Shown piece by piece: positions 10,779-22,500 of a stretch of 64,000 nucleotides of DNA. Location of the stretch: NCBI RefSeq assembly GCF_937616625.2, contig NC_065575.1:29015001-29079000 (forward strand), written 5' to 3'. The translations under genes and the position numbers were made by a program. Numbering within the stretch: position 1 is the stretch's first letter; each line of letters starts with the position of its first letter. The notes below the pieces were generated by a model, which searched no databases, was not told the origin of the DNA, and saw nothing but the letters and a program-made list of their open reading frames with translations. This DNA comes from Mercurialis annua (Eukaryota; Streptophyta; Magnoliopsida; Malpighiales; Euphorbiaceae).

Positions 10779-13037
10779 TGTAATACCCCAAAATATTTTA
10801 AGGTAATTAAGTCGTGCCACGTGTCGTGATTTTCGTTAAATTAAATTAAGGAGAATTTAATTTAATTATATCGGGAATTTAGAATAAATTTTAATAAGTC
10901 AATTAGCGGGATTTGAGGATTTAGCTTAGAAAATTAATATAAAATAAGTTATAAATCCCGTAACAATTATTATTTCGCCAAAGTCCGCGAAATAATATAT
11001 ATTATTAGTGGTAAAAGTTTCGAGTCATTCGGAGATCATTTAAAATTTGGAAGCGAATAGATTTTGGAGTAAATTGAAATTTTTGAAAAGTTTCAAGGAC
11101 CAAGTTGCAAATTAACCATTATAGATATAACATTTCCTTCATATGAAGGATCCAGACACTTCATTCCCTCATCTTTCATTTCTTTCATTCTCTCAACGAT
11201 CGATTACGGTTCATCGCTCGATCTCCGTTTCTCGTCCGTTTCCGACGTTTAATAGCTCGAAAAGATCGTATTTCAGTGGTGTATCACGGTAAGCTTGACG
11301 TTTTCTCGTTTAAACGGATATATTTTGAGTTATATCGATTCAAAGTTTTAGGCCACGAAACGAATATATCGTTTTAATCGATATTAGAATTGAATTATAG
11401 TGTTTTGGGGTTAGATTACGTGTTATATGTGTGTTTGGAGCGTTTTGGATCGAAAGCACGTCGGAAAAGTCTGAAAATTGATTTTCGGGATGGAGTGTGC
11501 GGCATGCCCGCATAGCGGAGCGTGCGCCCGCACAGGCGGGCTATGCGGGTGAGGCGCCTGCATATGCGGGGCGATGCGCCCGCATAGGCAGGCGACGCGC
11601 CCGAATATAGGGGGCGTACATCCGCAACCCGCACGTCGGGGCGTACGTCCGCAACCTGCACGTCGAGGCATGCGTCCGCAGCCGGCCCGAGTCGGCGGCC
11701 CACCCGCATAATTTTTTTTATCAATCGACCTAGTTTTAAGAAAAATTTGATGTACGCGCATATCGAGACTTGAGATTAATTAGTACTCGATTAAATATCG
11801 ATTAATTTGAGACGTTAACCTAACGAGGTTAAACGAGAATTGATTTAGAAGTGATATTTATCCATAAATGAGTTTGATACCGTTTATCAGGATAATCACG
11901 TGAGAAGCACGACGGTTAATAAAAGTTCAGTGTGTCGAGTCTCGAGTCTAGAGTCAATCTTAGAATAGGATTCTAATACCAGTCAAATGTTTTAAAAATT
12001 GTTTTAGATCCGGCGAGGGAAGAAGCAGCTGGACCAGTAGGTCGGGAAGCTTGACGTTCTAAAGCCCAGACGTATTTTTGGATAAGCGTTTTCTGTGAGT
12101 TTATATGATTTGCTTTTAAAGTATTTATTTAAGCGATTACTTGATATTGCTTTGCGTTTAATTTGCATGTTTATAGTGCAAAATCTTTATATGAATTGCA
12201 TATACGCTTGATTTGAAACCAGTATTGATCCGATGGAACGTGCTACCTATTGAGCGGCAATAGGACTGTGTGATCACCAGTTTTGATTTGATACAGCTGT
12301 GAATACGATTAAGAACATGAATTTCGAAGTCAGATGTATGACTGTGATACGAGAGTGAACTCGGTTACAGTGTAACCTGAGCCCCGTATCTAGTGGGTTG
12401 GACCCACCACTGGGATTAAGAGAATTGTCGCGACTGACGTGGTTGAGTGTGAACACTCCCTGGTCGGACTATTGGATAAGTTTGATTTGATGATATATGA
12501 TTAGCATGTTCGAGGATTAGGGTTTCAATCGGATCTTTTACTTGGCTGCATATGATTGAATACTGTTTTGTATTTTATTTGAATACATATTAGTAAACTT
12601 ATGAACTCACTCATTATATCCCAATATACTGACCCTTCACAGACTTTCTTTCAGGTGAAAGACGTTTTGAAGCAACGGACGTCTATCCTACTTCCAGAAG
12701 TCTGTATTTTTGAGTATGTAAAGAAACATTACTTTACTCTTACAGCTGCAGTAGATAGATGTTTTGAAAGTCAGGCTGTAATGTATAGTTTTCTGTAAAT
12801 ATAACTTTTAATGCTTTAAAGTTTTAAATGTTTTACGCTAGCTGCGTTTTGATATTTGAGACTGCAAGAGGATATGTATGCCTGGCATGTGTTTTGCATG
12901 ACACGTGTTATTGTCTGTCGTGCATGACGTTGAAGTTTTGAGAAAAAATATTTTATTTTTTTAAGCTTGCTACGGGTTTCGGAGCAACCACTCCCATTCC
13001 CTAGTGCCGGTCTCGGCCCTGAAATTGGGTCGTGACA
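10779..13037 (+). mobile_element. 5' LTR of Ty3/gypsy element 2
   Basis: The LTR starts TGTAATACCCCAAAATA directly against satellite sequence and ends GGGTCGTGACA at 13037, followed four bases later by the primer site. Its length of about 2,259 bp is within the range of plant gypsy LTRs. Inside are a GC-rich island (11500-11710) with a 27-bp tandem repeat, and landmarks shared with the LTR of element 1. There is no second LTR in the window, so age by LTR divergence and the target-site duplication cannot be assessed. Minus-strand open frames at 11416-11761 are translations of the GC-rich repeat, not genes. Confidence 0.85.
11613..11693 (+). repeat. 27-bp tandem repeat in a GC-rich island of the LTR
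   Basis: Three units begin GGCGTACATCCGCA (11613), GGCGTACGTCCGCA (11640) and GGCATGCGTCCGCA (11667), an exact 27-bp spacing. Upstream, 11500-11610 is rich in GCCCGCATA and TGCGGG words. The island stands out from the AT-rich LTR and probably lies in its transcribed or promoter-proximal part. Confidence 0.8.
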
Positions 13038-13041
13038 ATGT

Positions 13042-13053
13042 TGGTATCAGAGC
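13042..13053 (+). other. Primer binding site of element 2
   Basis: TGGTATCAGAGC is a perfect initiator Met tRNA type primer site, four bases after the LTR end. A leader with no recognisable gene follows to the gag start at 13310. Confidence 0.93.
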
Positions 13054-13309
13054 ATGGTCCAGTTACCATTGCTTGTATTGGTTAAGTGCTACGAGATTAA
13101 GAGTTTATAGGAGTTTACTGCAGCACATAGGATTCGAGTTATGTCTTTGTAAAGTATTCATTTGATTTTTAAAACTTTATGTTTTCCCTATAGGATGTGA
13201 GTCTGTCCTACGTGTGTGTTCGCATGTGTTGAGATGCGCGTTTAATACGATATGCGTTTGCGATGATATACGAGTATGTGGTTAAGTAACGCTGTTTGTC
13301 TTGGTCAGG

Positions 13310-14700
13310 ATGTCTGACCAACGACAAGAAGAAGAGCGAGCTGCCGCTGCAGCACGAAATGTTATAGAAGGGGCGCATGACGTCCATCCAGAAGCTCAAG
13401 ATGAGTCTTCTGTTCACGGAGGAGGTGGTGGCCAAGAGGCCCAGGCGCAGGCACCTGGAGTGCAAGCGCAAGCCCAACAACCTAATGTTGTGGGTTTCGA
13501 TCTGAACCAGTTCCTTACGGGAATTGCGGCTATGCAAGCTAATCAAGCTGAGGTGCAGAATATGCATCGTGAACAACTACAGCAGCAACGGCTACGCAAT
13601 GTTGCTTTCACTGACCGAGATATCGTCTTGGCTTATATGCGTCTCAAGCCAACTAAGTTTGACGGCTCAGGTGATGTTCTCGATTTCCTCGAAGAAGTAG
13701 AACGTAACGCTCGACGTCTGCAAGCTAACGAGAGACAGACCATTATTATGGTGGAAATGTCAATGAAAGGACCCGCGAAAGATTGGTTTCAGCAGCACAT
13801 TCAGCCAACCGTGGACACTATGACTTGGCTAAATTCATGAATCGTTTTAGAGAGTTTTTCTTACCATATGCGGTGACGGAGAGTTATCGTAATTAGTGGC
13901 TGACCCTGAGTAGAGGTAATCGGTTTGTGCAAGAGTTTGTGACAGAGTTTACCAGGGTGAGTAGGTTTGCACCAGACCTGACTGCAGACCCAGTTAGAGT
14001 TAACTCGAGGTTTGTAGAGGGTCTAGGAGCTGACTTTGTGAGTCTGACGTCTGATATCGGAAGAACCCTAGTACAAGTGATCGACAGCGTTAGGCAAATG
14101 GAAGTTTCTCTGATCCGTTTTGGGAAGATTCCCGATCCTTCTAATGTTGCACCTGTGAGAGATAATACGTTTCGTAGCGTACAGAGTGCACCTACTCAAT
14201 CATATGTTGGGAAATAATTCTCGATACACACCGCGTCAGCGAGAACGCAAAAGGTCTCGACGTGGAACACGGGTTAGTACCTCAGGCACCGGATTTGGTG
14301 CCAGATCTATGAGTGAAATGGGAGGCGGAGTTCCTATATGTTTGAACTGTAATAGGAGGCATTACGGCGAGTGCTACACTGCTACTGGTGCATGTTTCAA
14401 CTGTGGTCAATGGGGCCATTTTGCTAGAGATTGTCCGAGGCAGATGCCCCAGGGCTCGATGACTACTGTAATGCAGCCTTCTTATCAGCAGCAGAGGACT
14501 GTGCATCAGACAGCGTTAGGATATAATCAGACAGGAAGTACCTTCACTGGCCAGAGAGGCCGTGGTTATGCAAATCGAGGAGGCAGAAATGGCGGAGGAC
14601 GCGGTATTGGTCAGACTTCACAGGCTGGCGGAAGTCAGGCTAGGGTCTTTGCACTGAATCCTCAAGAGGCTCAGGCTTCCAATGCTGTGGTGCAAGGTAC
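13310..14700 (+). pseudogene. gag: gag of Ty3/gypsy element 2 (frameshifts and a stop)
   Basis: The start is ATG 13310 (MSDQRQEEERAAAAARNV); an in-frame TTG lies nine bases upstream but ATG is preferred. The N-terminus is Ala/Gln-rich and low complexity, followed by the retrotransposon Gag core from about residue 115 (KFDGSGDVLDFLEEVE, then MKGPAKDWF). One base appears lost near 13828, after MTW; the next frame continues as KFMNRFREFFLPYAVTESYR, then a TAG at 13894-13896 where Gln is usual, then FVQEFVTEFTRVSRFAPDL. A second frameshift lies at or before about 14210. The nucleocapsid part has two zinc knuckles: CX2CX3HX3C starting at 14339 and CX2CX4HX4C at 14393-14434, with a Gly/Arg-rich tail. 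It would package element RNA; in this state it is not functional. Confidence 0.9.
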
Positions 14701-15180
14701 CTTTCCTATCGCTTCTCAAGACGCACTAGTTTTATTTGATCCGGGTGCTACGCATTCATTTGTTTCACCTAGCTTTGCTAGTAAGTTAGGAGTACAACCG
14801 GCGTATCTTAGAAATAAAACAAATCCAAACGTTAGGCGAGAGTGTGGAAGTTAGTATCGTTTATCCGTCTTGTCCTGTGAGAATTCAAGGACGAGATTTG
14901 TTGGTCGACTTAATTTTACTCGAGGTATTATCTTTTGACGTCATATTAGGAATGGATTGGCTAGCTCGGCATTATGCCAATGTGGATTGCCGGAAGAAGA
15001 CGGTAACGTTTAACACGCCTGGAATTGAAGCTGTTTCAATTCAGGGTGATAAGATGGAATCTTCTACGAGTATTATTTCAACTATTAAAGCTTGTCGCAT
15101 GTTAAAGAAGGGATGTCAAGGATTCTTAGACATAGTACGAGATGTGGAGAAGAAAAGTGCAAATTTAAGCGACGTACCAG
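14700..15180 (+). pseudogene. pol: Aspartic protease region of element 2, active site altered and frame broken
   Basis: The retroviral-type protease motif appears as [21 protein letters not shown], with the catalytic triplet D-P-G (Asp codon 14738-14740) where families have D-S-G or D-T-G. The C-terminal half is seen in another frame from 14844 ([19 protein letters not shown], then [18 protein letters not shown]). The frame change falls at 14816-14834, a stretch matching the satellite (separate entry). The protease would cleave the Gag-Pol polyprotein. The Pro substitution and the broken frame both argue it is dead. Confidence 0.85.
14816..14834 (+). repeat. 19-nt satellite-like segment inside pol
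   Basis: The 19 bases from AAAACAAATCC to AAACGTTA match the end of satellite module B running into the next module (for comparison see 17936 onward). They replace the residues usually found between the protease SKLGV segment and LGESVEVS, and the reading frame changes here. A chance 19-nt match to one 60-bp consensus is very unlikely in a few kb. Confidence 0.7.
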
Positions 15181-16100
15181 TGGTGGCGGAGTATCCAGAC
15201 GTTTTTCCAGAGGAATTACCTGGATTACCCCCAGATCGCAAGATTGAGTTCTGTATTGAATTGGCTCCTGGCACAAATCCCATATTGATACCTCCTTATC
15301 GAATGGCGCCAGCAGAGCTCAAAGAGCTAAAAGATCAACTAGAAGAGTTATTTGATCGCGGTTTCATCAGACCGAGTGTATCCCCATGGGGTGCACCAGT
15401 GCTATTCGTGAAAAAGAAGGATGGATCGCTTCGACTATGTATTGATTATCGACAATTGAATAAGGTGACGATCAAGAATAAGTATCCGTTACCTAGAATC
15501 GATGATTTATTCGATCAGTTACAAGGAGCGAAGTACTTTTCCAAGATCGATTTGAGATCAGGCTATCATCAGCTAAAGATTCGCGATAAGGATATTCAAA
15601 AGACTGCCTTTCGAACTCGATATGGACATTACGAATTTCTCGTTATGTCATTCGGATTGACGAACGCGCCAGCAACCTTCATGGATCTGATGAATAGAAT
15701 ATTCAAACCGTACTAGGATCGGTTCATAATTGTGTTTATCGACGACATTTTGATTTATTCACGTACAGAAGAAGAGGACGCTCATCATTTGCGGATAGTA
15801 CTGCAGACGCTAAGAGAGCACCAGCTTTACGCCAAATTCTTGAAATGTGAATTTTGGCTAACAGAAGTGGCTTTCTTAGGTCATGTGGTTTCACAAAGCG
15901 ACATTAAGGTTGACCCAAAGAAGATCGAAGCTGTGATAGAATGGAAACGACCTGAATCAGTTACGGAAGTTAGAAGTTTCCTTGGTTTAGCGGGATATTA
16001 CAGACGATTTGTACAGGACTTTTCAAAGATCACTGTACCTTTGACGAAGCTAACCCAGAAGAACGCGAAGTTCAACTGGACGGATAAGTGTGAACTCAGT
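15181..16100 (+). pseudogene. pol: Reverse transcriptase of Ty3/gypsy element 2 (one premature stop)
   Basis: The conserved gypsy order is clear: [16 protein letters not shown], then [96 protein letters not shown] and [15 protein letters not shown]. The catalytic FIDD is encoded at 15735-15746, followed by ILIYS, FLKCEFW and FLGHVVS, then the thumb/connection [22 protein letters not shown] at 15714-15716 falls between FKPY and [10 protein letters not shown], where Leu is usual. The enzyme would copy element RNA into DNA. Apart from the stop the domain is well kept, so the element is not ancient. Confidence 0.95.
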
Positions 16101-16533
16101 TTTCTAAAACTGAAAGAGTGTCTGACGACGGCACCAGTCTTAGCATTACCAGAAGGAGCAGAAGGATTCACAGTATACTGCGATGCGTCAAGAGTTGGAC
16201 TAGGATGCGTCCTTATGCAACATGGTCGAGTGATTGCATATGCTTCGCGACAGCTTAAGAAGCACGAAAAAAACTACCCGACGCATGATCTGGAATTAGC
16301 AGCGGTAATATTTGCGTTGAAGATCTAGAGACATTATTTATACGGCGCCACGTGCGAGATATTTACGGATCATAAGAGTCTCAAGTATATTTTCGATCAG
16401 CGAGAGTTGAATCTCAGACAGAGGAGATGGATGGAGTTACTAAAAGATTATGACTGCACGATTCAATACCATCTAGGCAAAGCCAACGTAGTGGCGGATG
16501 CGTTAAGCAGGAAGTCAACAGGAAGTCTCACGC
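16101..16533 (+). pseudogene. pol: RNase H of element 2, with a stop, truncated at the satellite junction
   Basis: RNase H motifs are [18 protein letters not shown] (first catalytic Asp codon at 16182), [32 protein letters not shown], then a TAG at 16326-16328 where Trp is usual, then [18 protein letters not shown] (Asp codon at 16368), [18 protein letters not shown] and [17 protein letters not shown]. About 15 codons after the ADALSRK end of RNase H the sequence passes directly into satellite at about 16534. The linker, integrase, any chromodomain, polypurine tract and 3' LTR are absent. The element is therefore incapable of movement, and its clade cannot be fixed; a Tekay-like gypsy is a guess. 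Confidence 0.93.
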
Positions 16534-19500
16534 ATGTTACAAACAAAAGCAAACGTTACATAACAAATCCAAAAGTTTTGCCTTTTTATCGATATAAGCC
16601 AAAACGTTTAAAACGTTACGAAACAAATACAAACGTTTCACCTTTTTATAGATTGAAGCCAAACGTTTACAAACGGTACGAAACAAATCAAAAAGTTTCC
16701 CCATTTTAGCAATTTAAGCCAAACGTTAACAAACGTTACGAGACAAATCCAAACGTTTCACCTTTTTAGCAATTTAATCCAAACGTTTACAAACGTTACA
16801 ACACAAATCCAAACGTTTCACCTTTTTAGCGATTTAAGCCAAACATTTACAAATGTTACAAAACAAATCCAAATGTTTCAACTTTTTAGCGATTTAAGGC
16901 AAACGTTTACAAACGTTTCCCCTTTTTAGAAATTTAAGACAAACGTTTACAAATGTTACAAAAAAGATCAAAACGTTACACCTTTTTAGCAATTTGAGCC
17001 AAACGTTTACAAAAGTTACGAAACAAATCCAAACGTTGTAAATGTTACGAAACAAAACCAAACATATTAACTTTTTAGCGATTTAAGCCAAACATTTACA
17101 AACGTTACAAAACAAATCCAAATGTTTCACCTTTTTAACGATTTAAGAGAAAAGTTTACAAGCGTTATGAAACAAGTCCAAACGTGTCACCTTTTTAGTG
17201 ATTTAAGCCAAACGTTTACAAACGTTACCAAACAAATCCAAACGTTTCACCTTTTTAGCGATTTCAGCCAAACGTTTACAAACGTTACGAAACAAAACCA
17301 AACATTTATAATGTTTCGAAACAAATCTAAATGTTTCACCTTTTTAACAATTTATACCAAATGTTTAGAAACGTTACGAAACATATCCAAACGTTTCATC
17401 TTTTTAGCCATTTAAGCCAAAAGTTTAAAAACGTTACCAAAAAAAAAAACCAAACGTTTCATCTTTTTAGCGATTGAAGCCAAACGTTTAAGCCAAACGT
17501 TTACAAACGTTACGAAACAAATCCAAACATTTCACCTTTTTAGCAATTTGAGCCAAACGTTTACAAACGTTACGAAACAAATCCAAACGTTTCACCTTTT
17601 TAGCGATTTAAGTCAAATGTTTACAAACATTACGAAACAAATCCAAACGTTTCACCTTTTTAGCGATTTCAGTCAAACGTTTACAAATGTTACAAACAAA
17701 TCCAAACGTTTCACATTTGTAGCGATTTAAGCCAAACATTTACAAACGTTACAAAACAAATCCAAACATTTCCCCTTTTTAGCGATTTAAGCCAAACGTT
17801 TACAAAAGTTACAAAACAAATCCAAACGTTTCATCTTTTTAGATATTTAAGCCAAACGTTTACAAATGTTACGAAATAAATCCAAACGTTACGCCTTTTT
17901 AACAATTTAAGCCAAACGTTTGCAAACGTTACAAAACAAATCCAAACGTTTCACCTTTTAAGCGATTAAGCCAAACGTTACAAAACAAATCCAAACGTTT
18001 AAAACTTTACGATACAAGTCCAAACGTTTCCCCTTTTATTGAAGCCAAACGTTTACAAACGTTACGAAACATAACCAAACATTTAAAAAGTTTCGAAACA
18101 AATCGAAACGTTTCACCTTTTTAGTGATTTAAGCCAAACGTTTACAAACGTTACAAAACAAATCCAAAAGTTTCACCTTTTTAGCGATAGAAGCCAAGCG
18201 TTAAAAACGTTACGAAACAAATCCAAGCGTTTAAAACGTTACAAAACAAATCCAACTGTTTCGCCTTTAAAGCAATTTAAGCCAAACGTTTACCAACGTT
18301 ACAAAACAAATCCAAACGCTTTTTTAGCGATTTAAGCCAAATGTTTACAAACTTTACAAAATAAACCCAAGCGTTTAAAACGTTACGAAACAAATCAAAA
18401 TGTTTCACCTGTTTAGCAATTTAAGCCAAACGTTTAGAAACGTTACAAAACAAATCCAAACATTTAAAACATTATGAAACAAATCCAAACGTTTTCCCTT
18501 TTTAGCGATTTAAGCCAAACGTTACAAAACAAACCTTTTTAGAAATTTAAGCCAAACGTTTCCCCTTTTTAGCGATTTAAGCCAAACGTTTAAAAACGTT
18601 TCACCTTTTAAGCGATTGAAGCCAAAAGTTTACAAACGTTACCAAACAAAACCAAACGTTTATACGGTTACTAAACAAATCCAAACGTTTCTCCTTTTTA
18701 AGATTGAAGCCAAACGTTTACAAACGTTACAAAACAAATCCAAACGTTTCACCTTTTTAGTGATTTAAGCCAAACGTTTACAAATGTTACAAAACAAATC
18801 CAAACGTTTACAAACGTTACGAAACAAATCCAAACGTTTACAAAAGTTACAAAATAAATCCAAATGTTTCACCTTTTTAGCGATTTAAGCCAAACTTTTT
18901 CAAATGTTACAAAACAAATCCAAGCGTTTACAAACGTTATGAAACAAATACAAACGTTACAAAACAAATCCAAGCATTTACAAACGTTACTAAACAAAAC
19001 CAAACGTTTCATCTTTTTAGCAATTTGAACCAAACGTTTACAAATGTTACAAAATAATACTAAACGTTTATAAACGTTACGGAACAAATCCAAGCGTTTC
19101 ACCTTTTTAGCAATTTAAGCCAAATGTTTACAAACATTACAAAATAAATCCAAACGTTTCACTTTTTTAGCGATTGAAGCCAAACGTTTACAAACGTTAC
19201 AAAACAAATCCAAACGTTTAAAACGTTTCGAAACAAATCCATACATTTCACCTTTAAACGTTACGACACAATTTGAGCCAAACGTTTACATACATTACAA
19301 AACAAATCCCAACGTTTCACCTTTTTAGCGATTTAAGACAAACATTTACATAGGTTACAAAAAAAATCGAAACGTTTCACCTTTTTAGCGATTTCAGCCA
19401 AACCTTTACAAATGTTATACATAACAAAACCAAAAGTTTACAAACATTACGAAATAAATCCGAACGTTTCACCTTTTAAGCGATTGAAGCCAAAAGTTTA

Positions 19501-22500
19501 CAAACTTTACGAAACAAATCCAAACGTTTCACCTTTTTAGCAATTTAACCAAACGTTTACAAACGCTACGAAAAAATCCAAACGTTTCACCTTTTTAGCA
19601 ATTTAAGCCAAACGTTTACAAACGTTACAAAACAAATCCAAGCGTTTAAAACATTACAAAACAAATCCAAACGTTTTACCTTTTAAGCAATTTAAGCCAA
19701 ACGTTTACAAACGTTACAAAAAAATCCAAACGCTTTTTTAGCGATTTAAGCGAAATATTTACAAACGTTACAAAACAAATCTAAGCGTTTAAAACGTTTC
19801 GAAACAAATCCATACGTTTCACCTTTTTAGCGATTGAAGCCAAACGTTACGAAACAATTTGAGCCAAACGTTTACATACGTTATAAAAAATATCCCAATG
19901 TTTCCCCTTTTTAGCAATTTAAGCCAAACGTTTACAAATATTACAAAACAAATCCAAACGTTTCACCTTTTTAGCGATTTAAGCCAAACGTTAACAAATG
20001 TTACAAAACAAATCCAAACGTTTACAAACGTTAAGAAACAAATCCAAACAATTACAAAGGTTACAAAACAAATCCAAATGTTTCATCTTTTTAGCGATTT
20101 AAGACAAACTTTTTCGAATGTTACAAAACAAATCCAAGCGTTTACAAACGTTACGAAACAAATCCAAATGTTTACAAACGTTACAAAACAAATCCAAACA
20201 TTTACAAACGTTACAAATCAAAACCAAACGTTTCATCTTTTTAGGAATTTAAACCAATCGTTTATAAATGTTACAAAATAAAATTAAACGTTTACAAACT
20301 TTACGAAACAAATCCAAGCGTTTCACCTTTTTAGCGATTTAAGCCAAACATTTACAAACGTTACAAAATAAATCCAAATGATTCACTTTTTTTAGCAATT
20401 TAAACCAAATGTTTACATACTTTACGAAACAAATCCAAACGTTACACCTTTTTTAGCGATTGAAGCCAAGCGTTACAAAACAATTTGAGCTAAATGTTTG
20501 CATACATAACAAAACAAATCCAAACGTTTCACCTTTTTATCGATTTAAGCCAAATGTTTACACACGTTACAAAACAAATCCAAATGTTTCACCTTTTTAG
20601 CGATTTAAGCCAAACCTTTACAAATGTTATACATAACAAAACCAAACGTTTACAAACGTTACGAAATAAATCCAAACGTTTCACCTTTTTAGAGATTGAA
20701 GCCAAAAGTTTACAAACGTTACGAAACAAATCCAAACGTTTCACCTTTTTAGGAATTTAAGACAAACGTTTACAAACGCTACGAAAAAATCCAAACGTTT
20801 CACCTTTTTAGCAATTTAAGCCAAACGTTTACAAACGTTACAATACAAATCCAAGCATTTAAAACGTTACGAAACAAATCCAAGCGTTTCACCTTTTTAG
20901 CGATTTAAGCCAAACGTTTACAAACGTTACAAAATAAATCCAAATGTTTCACTTTTTTTTAGCAATTTAAGCCAAATGTTTACGTACTTTACGAAACAAA
21001 TCCAAACGTTACACCTTATTTAGCGATTGAAGCAAACGTTTACAATCGTTACAAAACAAATCCAAACGTTTAAAACTTTTTGAAACAATTCCAAACGTTT
21101 CACCTTTTTAGCGATTGAAGCCAAACGTTATAAAACAATTTGAGCTAAATGTTTACATACATTACAAAACAAATCCAAACGTTTCACCTTTTTAGCGATT
21201 TAAGCCAAATGTTTACACACGTTACAAAACAATTCCAAATGTTTCACCTTTTTAGCGATTTAAGCCAAACCTTTACAAATGTTATACATAACAAAACCAA
21301 ACGTTTACAAACGTTACGAAATAAATCCAAACGTTTCACCTTTTTAGCGATTGAAGCCAAAAGTTTACAAACGTTACGAAACAAATCCAAACGTTTCACC
21401 TTTTTAGCAATTTAAGCCAAACGTTTACAAACGCTACGAAAAAATCCAAACGTTTCACCTTTTTAGCAATTTAAGCCAAACGTTTACAAACGTTACAATA
21501 CAAATCCAAGCATTTAAAACGTTACAAAACAAATCCAAACGCTTATAGCGATTTAAGCCAAATGTTTACAAATGATACAAAAAAAAATCTAAGCGTTTAA
21601 AACATTTCGAAACAAATCCAAACGTTTCACCTTTTTAGCAATTGAAGCCAAACGTTGCTAAACAATTTGAGCCAAACGTTTACATACGTTACAAAACAAA
21701 TTCCAACGTTTCACCTTTTTAGCGATTTAAGCCAAATGTTTACCAATATTACAATACAAATCCAAATATTTCACCTTTTTAGCAATTTAAGCCAAACGTT
21801 TACAAATGTTACAAAACAAATCCAAACGTTTACAAACGTTACGAAACAAATCCAAACGTTTACAAACGTTACAAAACAAATCCAAATGTTTCACCTTTTT
21901 AGCTATTAAAGCTAAACTTTTTCAAATGTTAAAAAACAAATCCAAGCGTTTACAAACGTTACGAAACAAATCCAAACGTTTACAAACGTTACAAAACAAA
22001 TCCAAACATTTACAAACGTTACTAAACAAAACCAAACGTTTCATCTTTTAAGCAATTTGAACCAAACATTTACAAATGTTACAAAATAAAACTAAACGTT
22101 TACAAACTTTACGAAACAAATCCAAACGTTTCACCTTTGTAGCGATTTAAGCCAAACGTTTACAAACGTTACAAAACAAATCCAAACGTTTCACTTTTTT
22201 AGCGATTTAAGCCAAATGTTTACAAACTTTACGAAACAAATCCAAACGTTACACCTATTTTAGCGATTGAAGCCAAACGTTTGCAAACGTTACAAAAAAA
22301 ATCCAAACGTTTAAAACGTTTCGAAACAAATCGAAACGTTTCACCTTTTTAGCTATTGAAGCAAAACTTACGAAACAGTTTGAGACAAACTTTTACATAC
22401 ATTACAAAGTAAATCCCAATGTTTTACCTTTTTAGCGATTTAAGCCAAACGTTTACACACGTTACAACACAAATCGAAACGTTTCACCTTTTTAGCGATT

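Noticed and set aside
11416..11761. Minus-strand open frames with Arg/Cys/Gly-rich peptide repeats
   Set aside because: They are translations of the GC-rich 27-bp repeat island of the LTR and overlap in two frames.
13208..13576. Minus-strand open frame of 122 codons
   Set aside because: It is a shadow of the gag of element 2 on the other strand.
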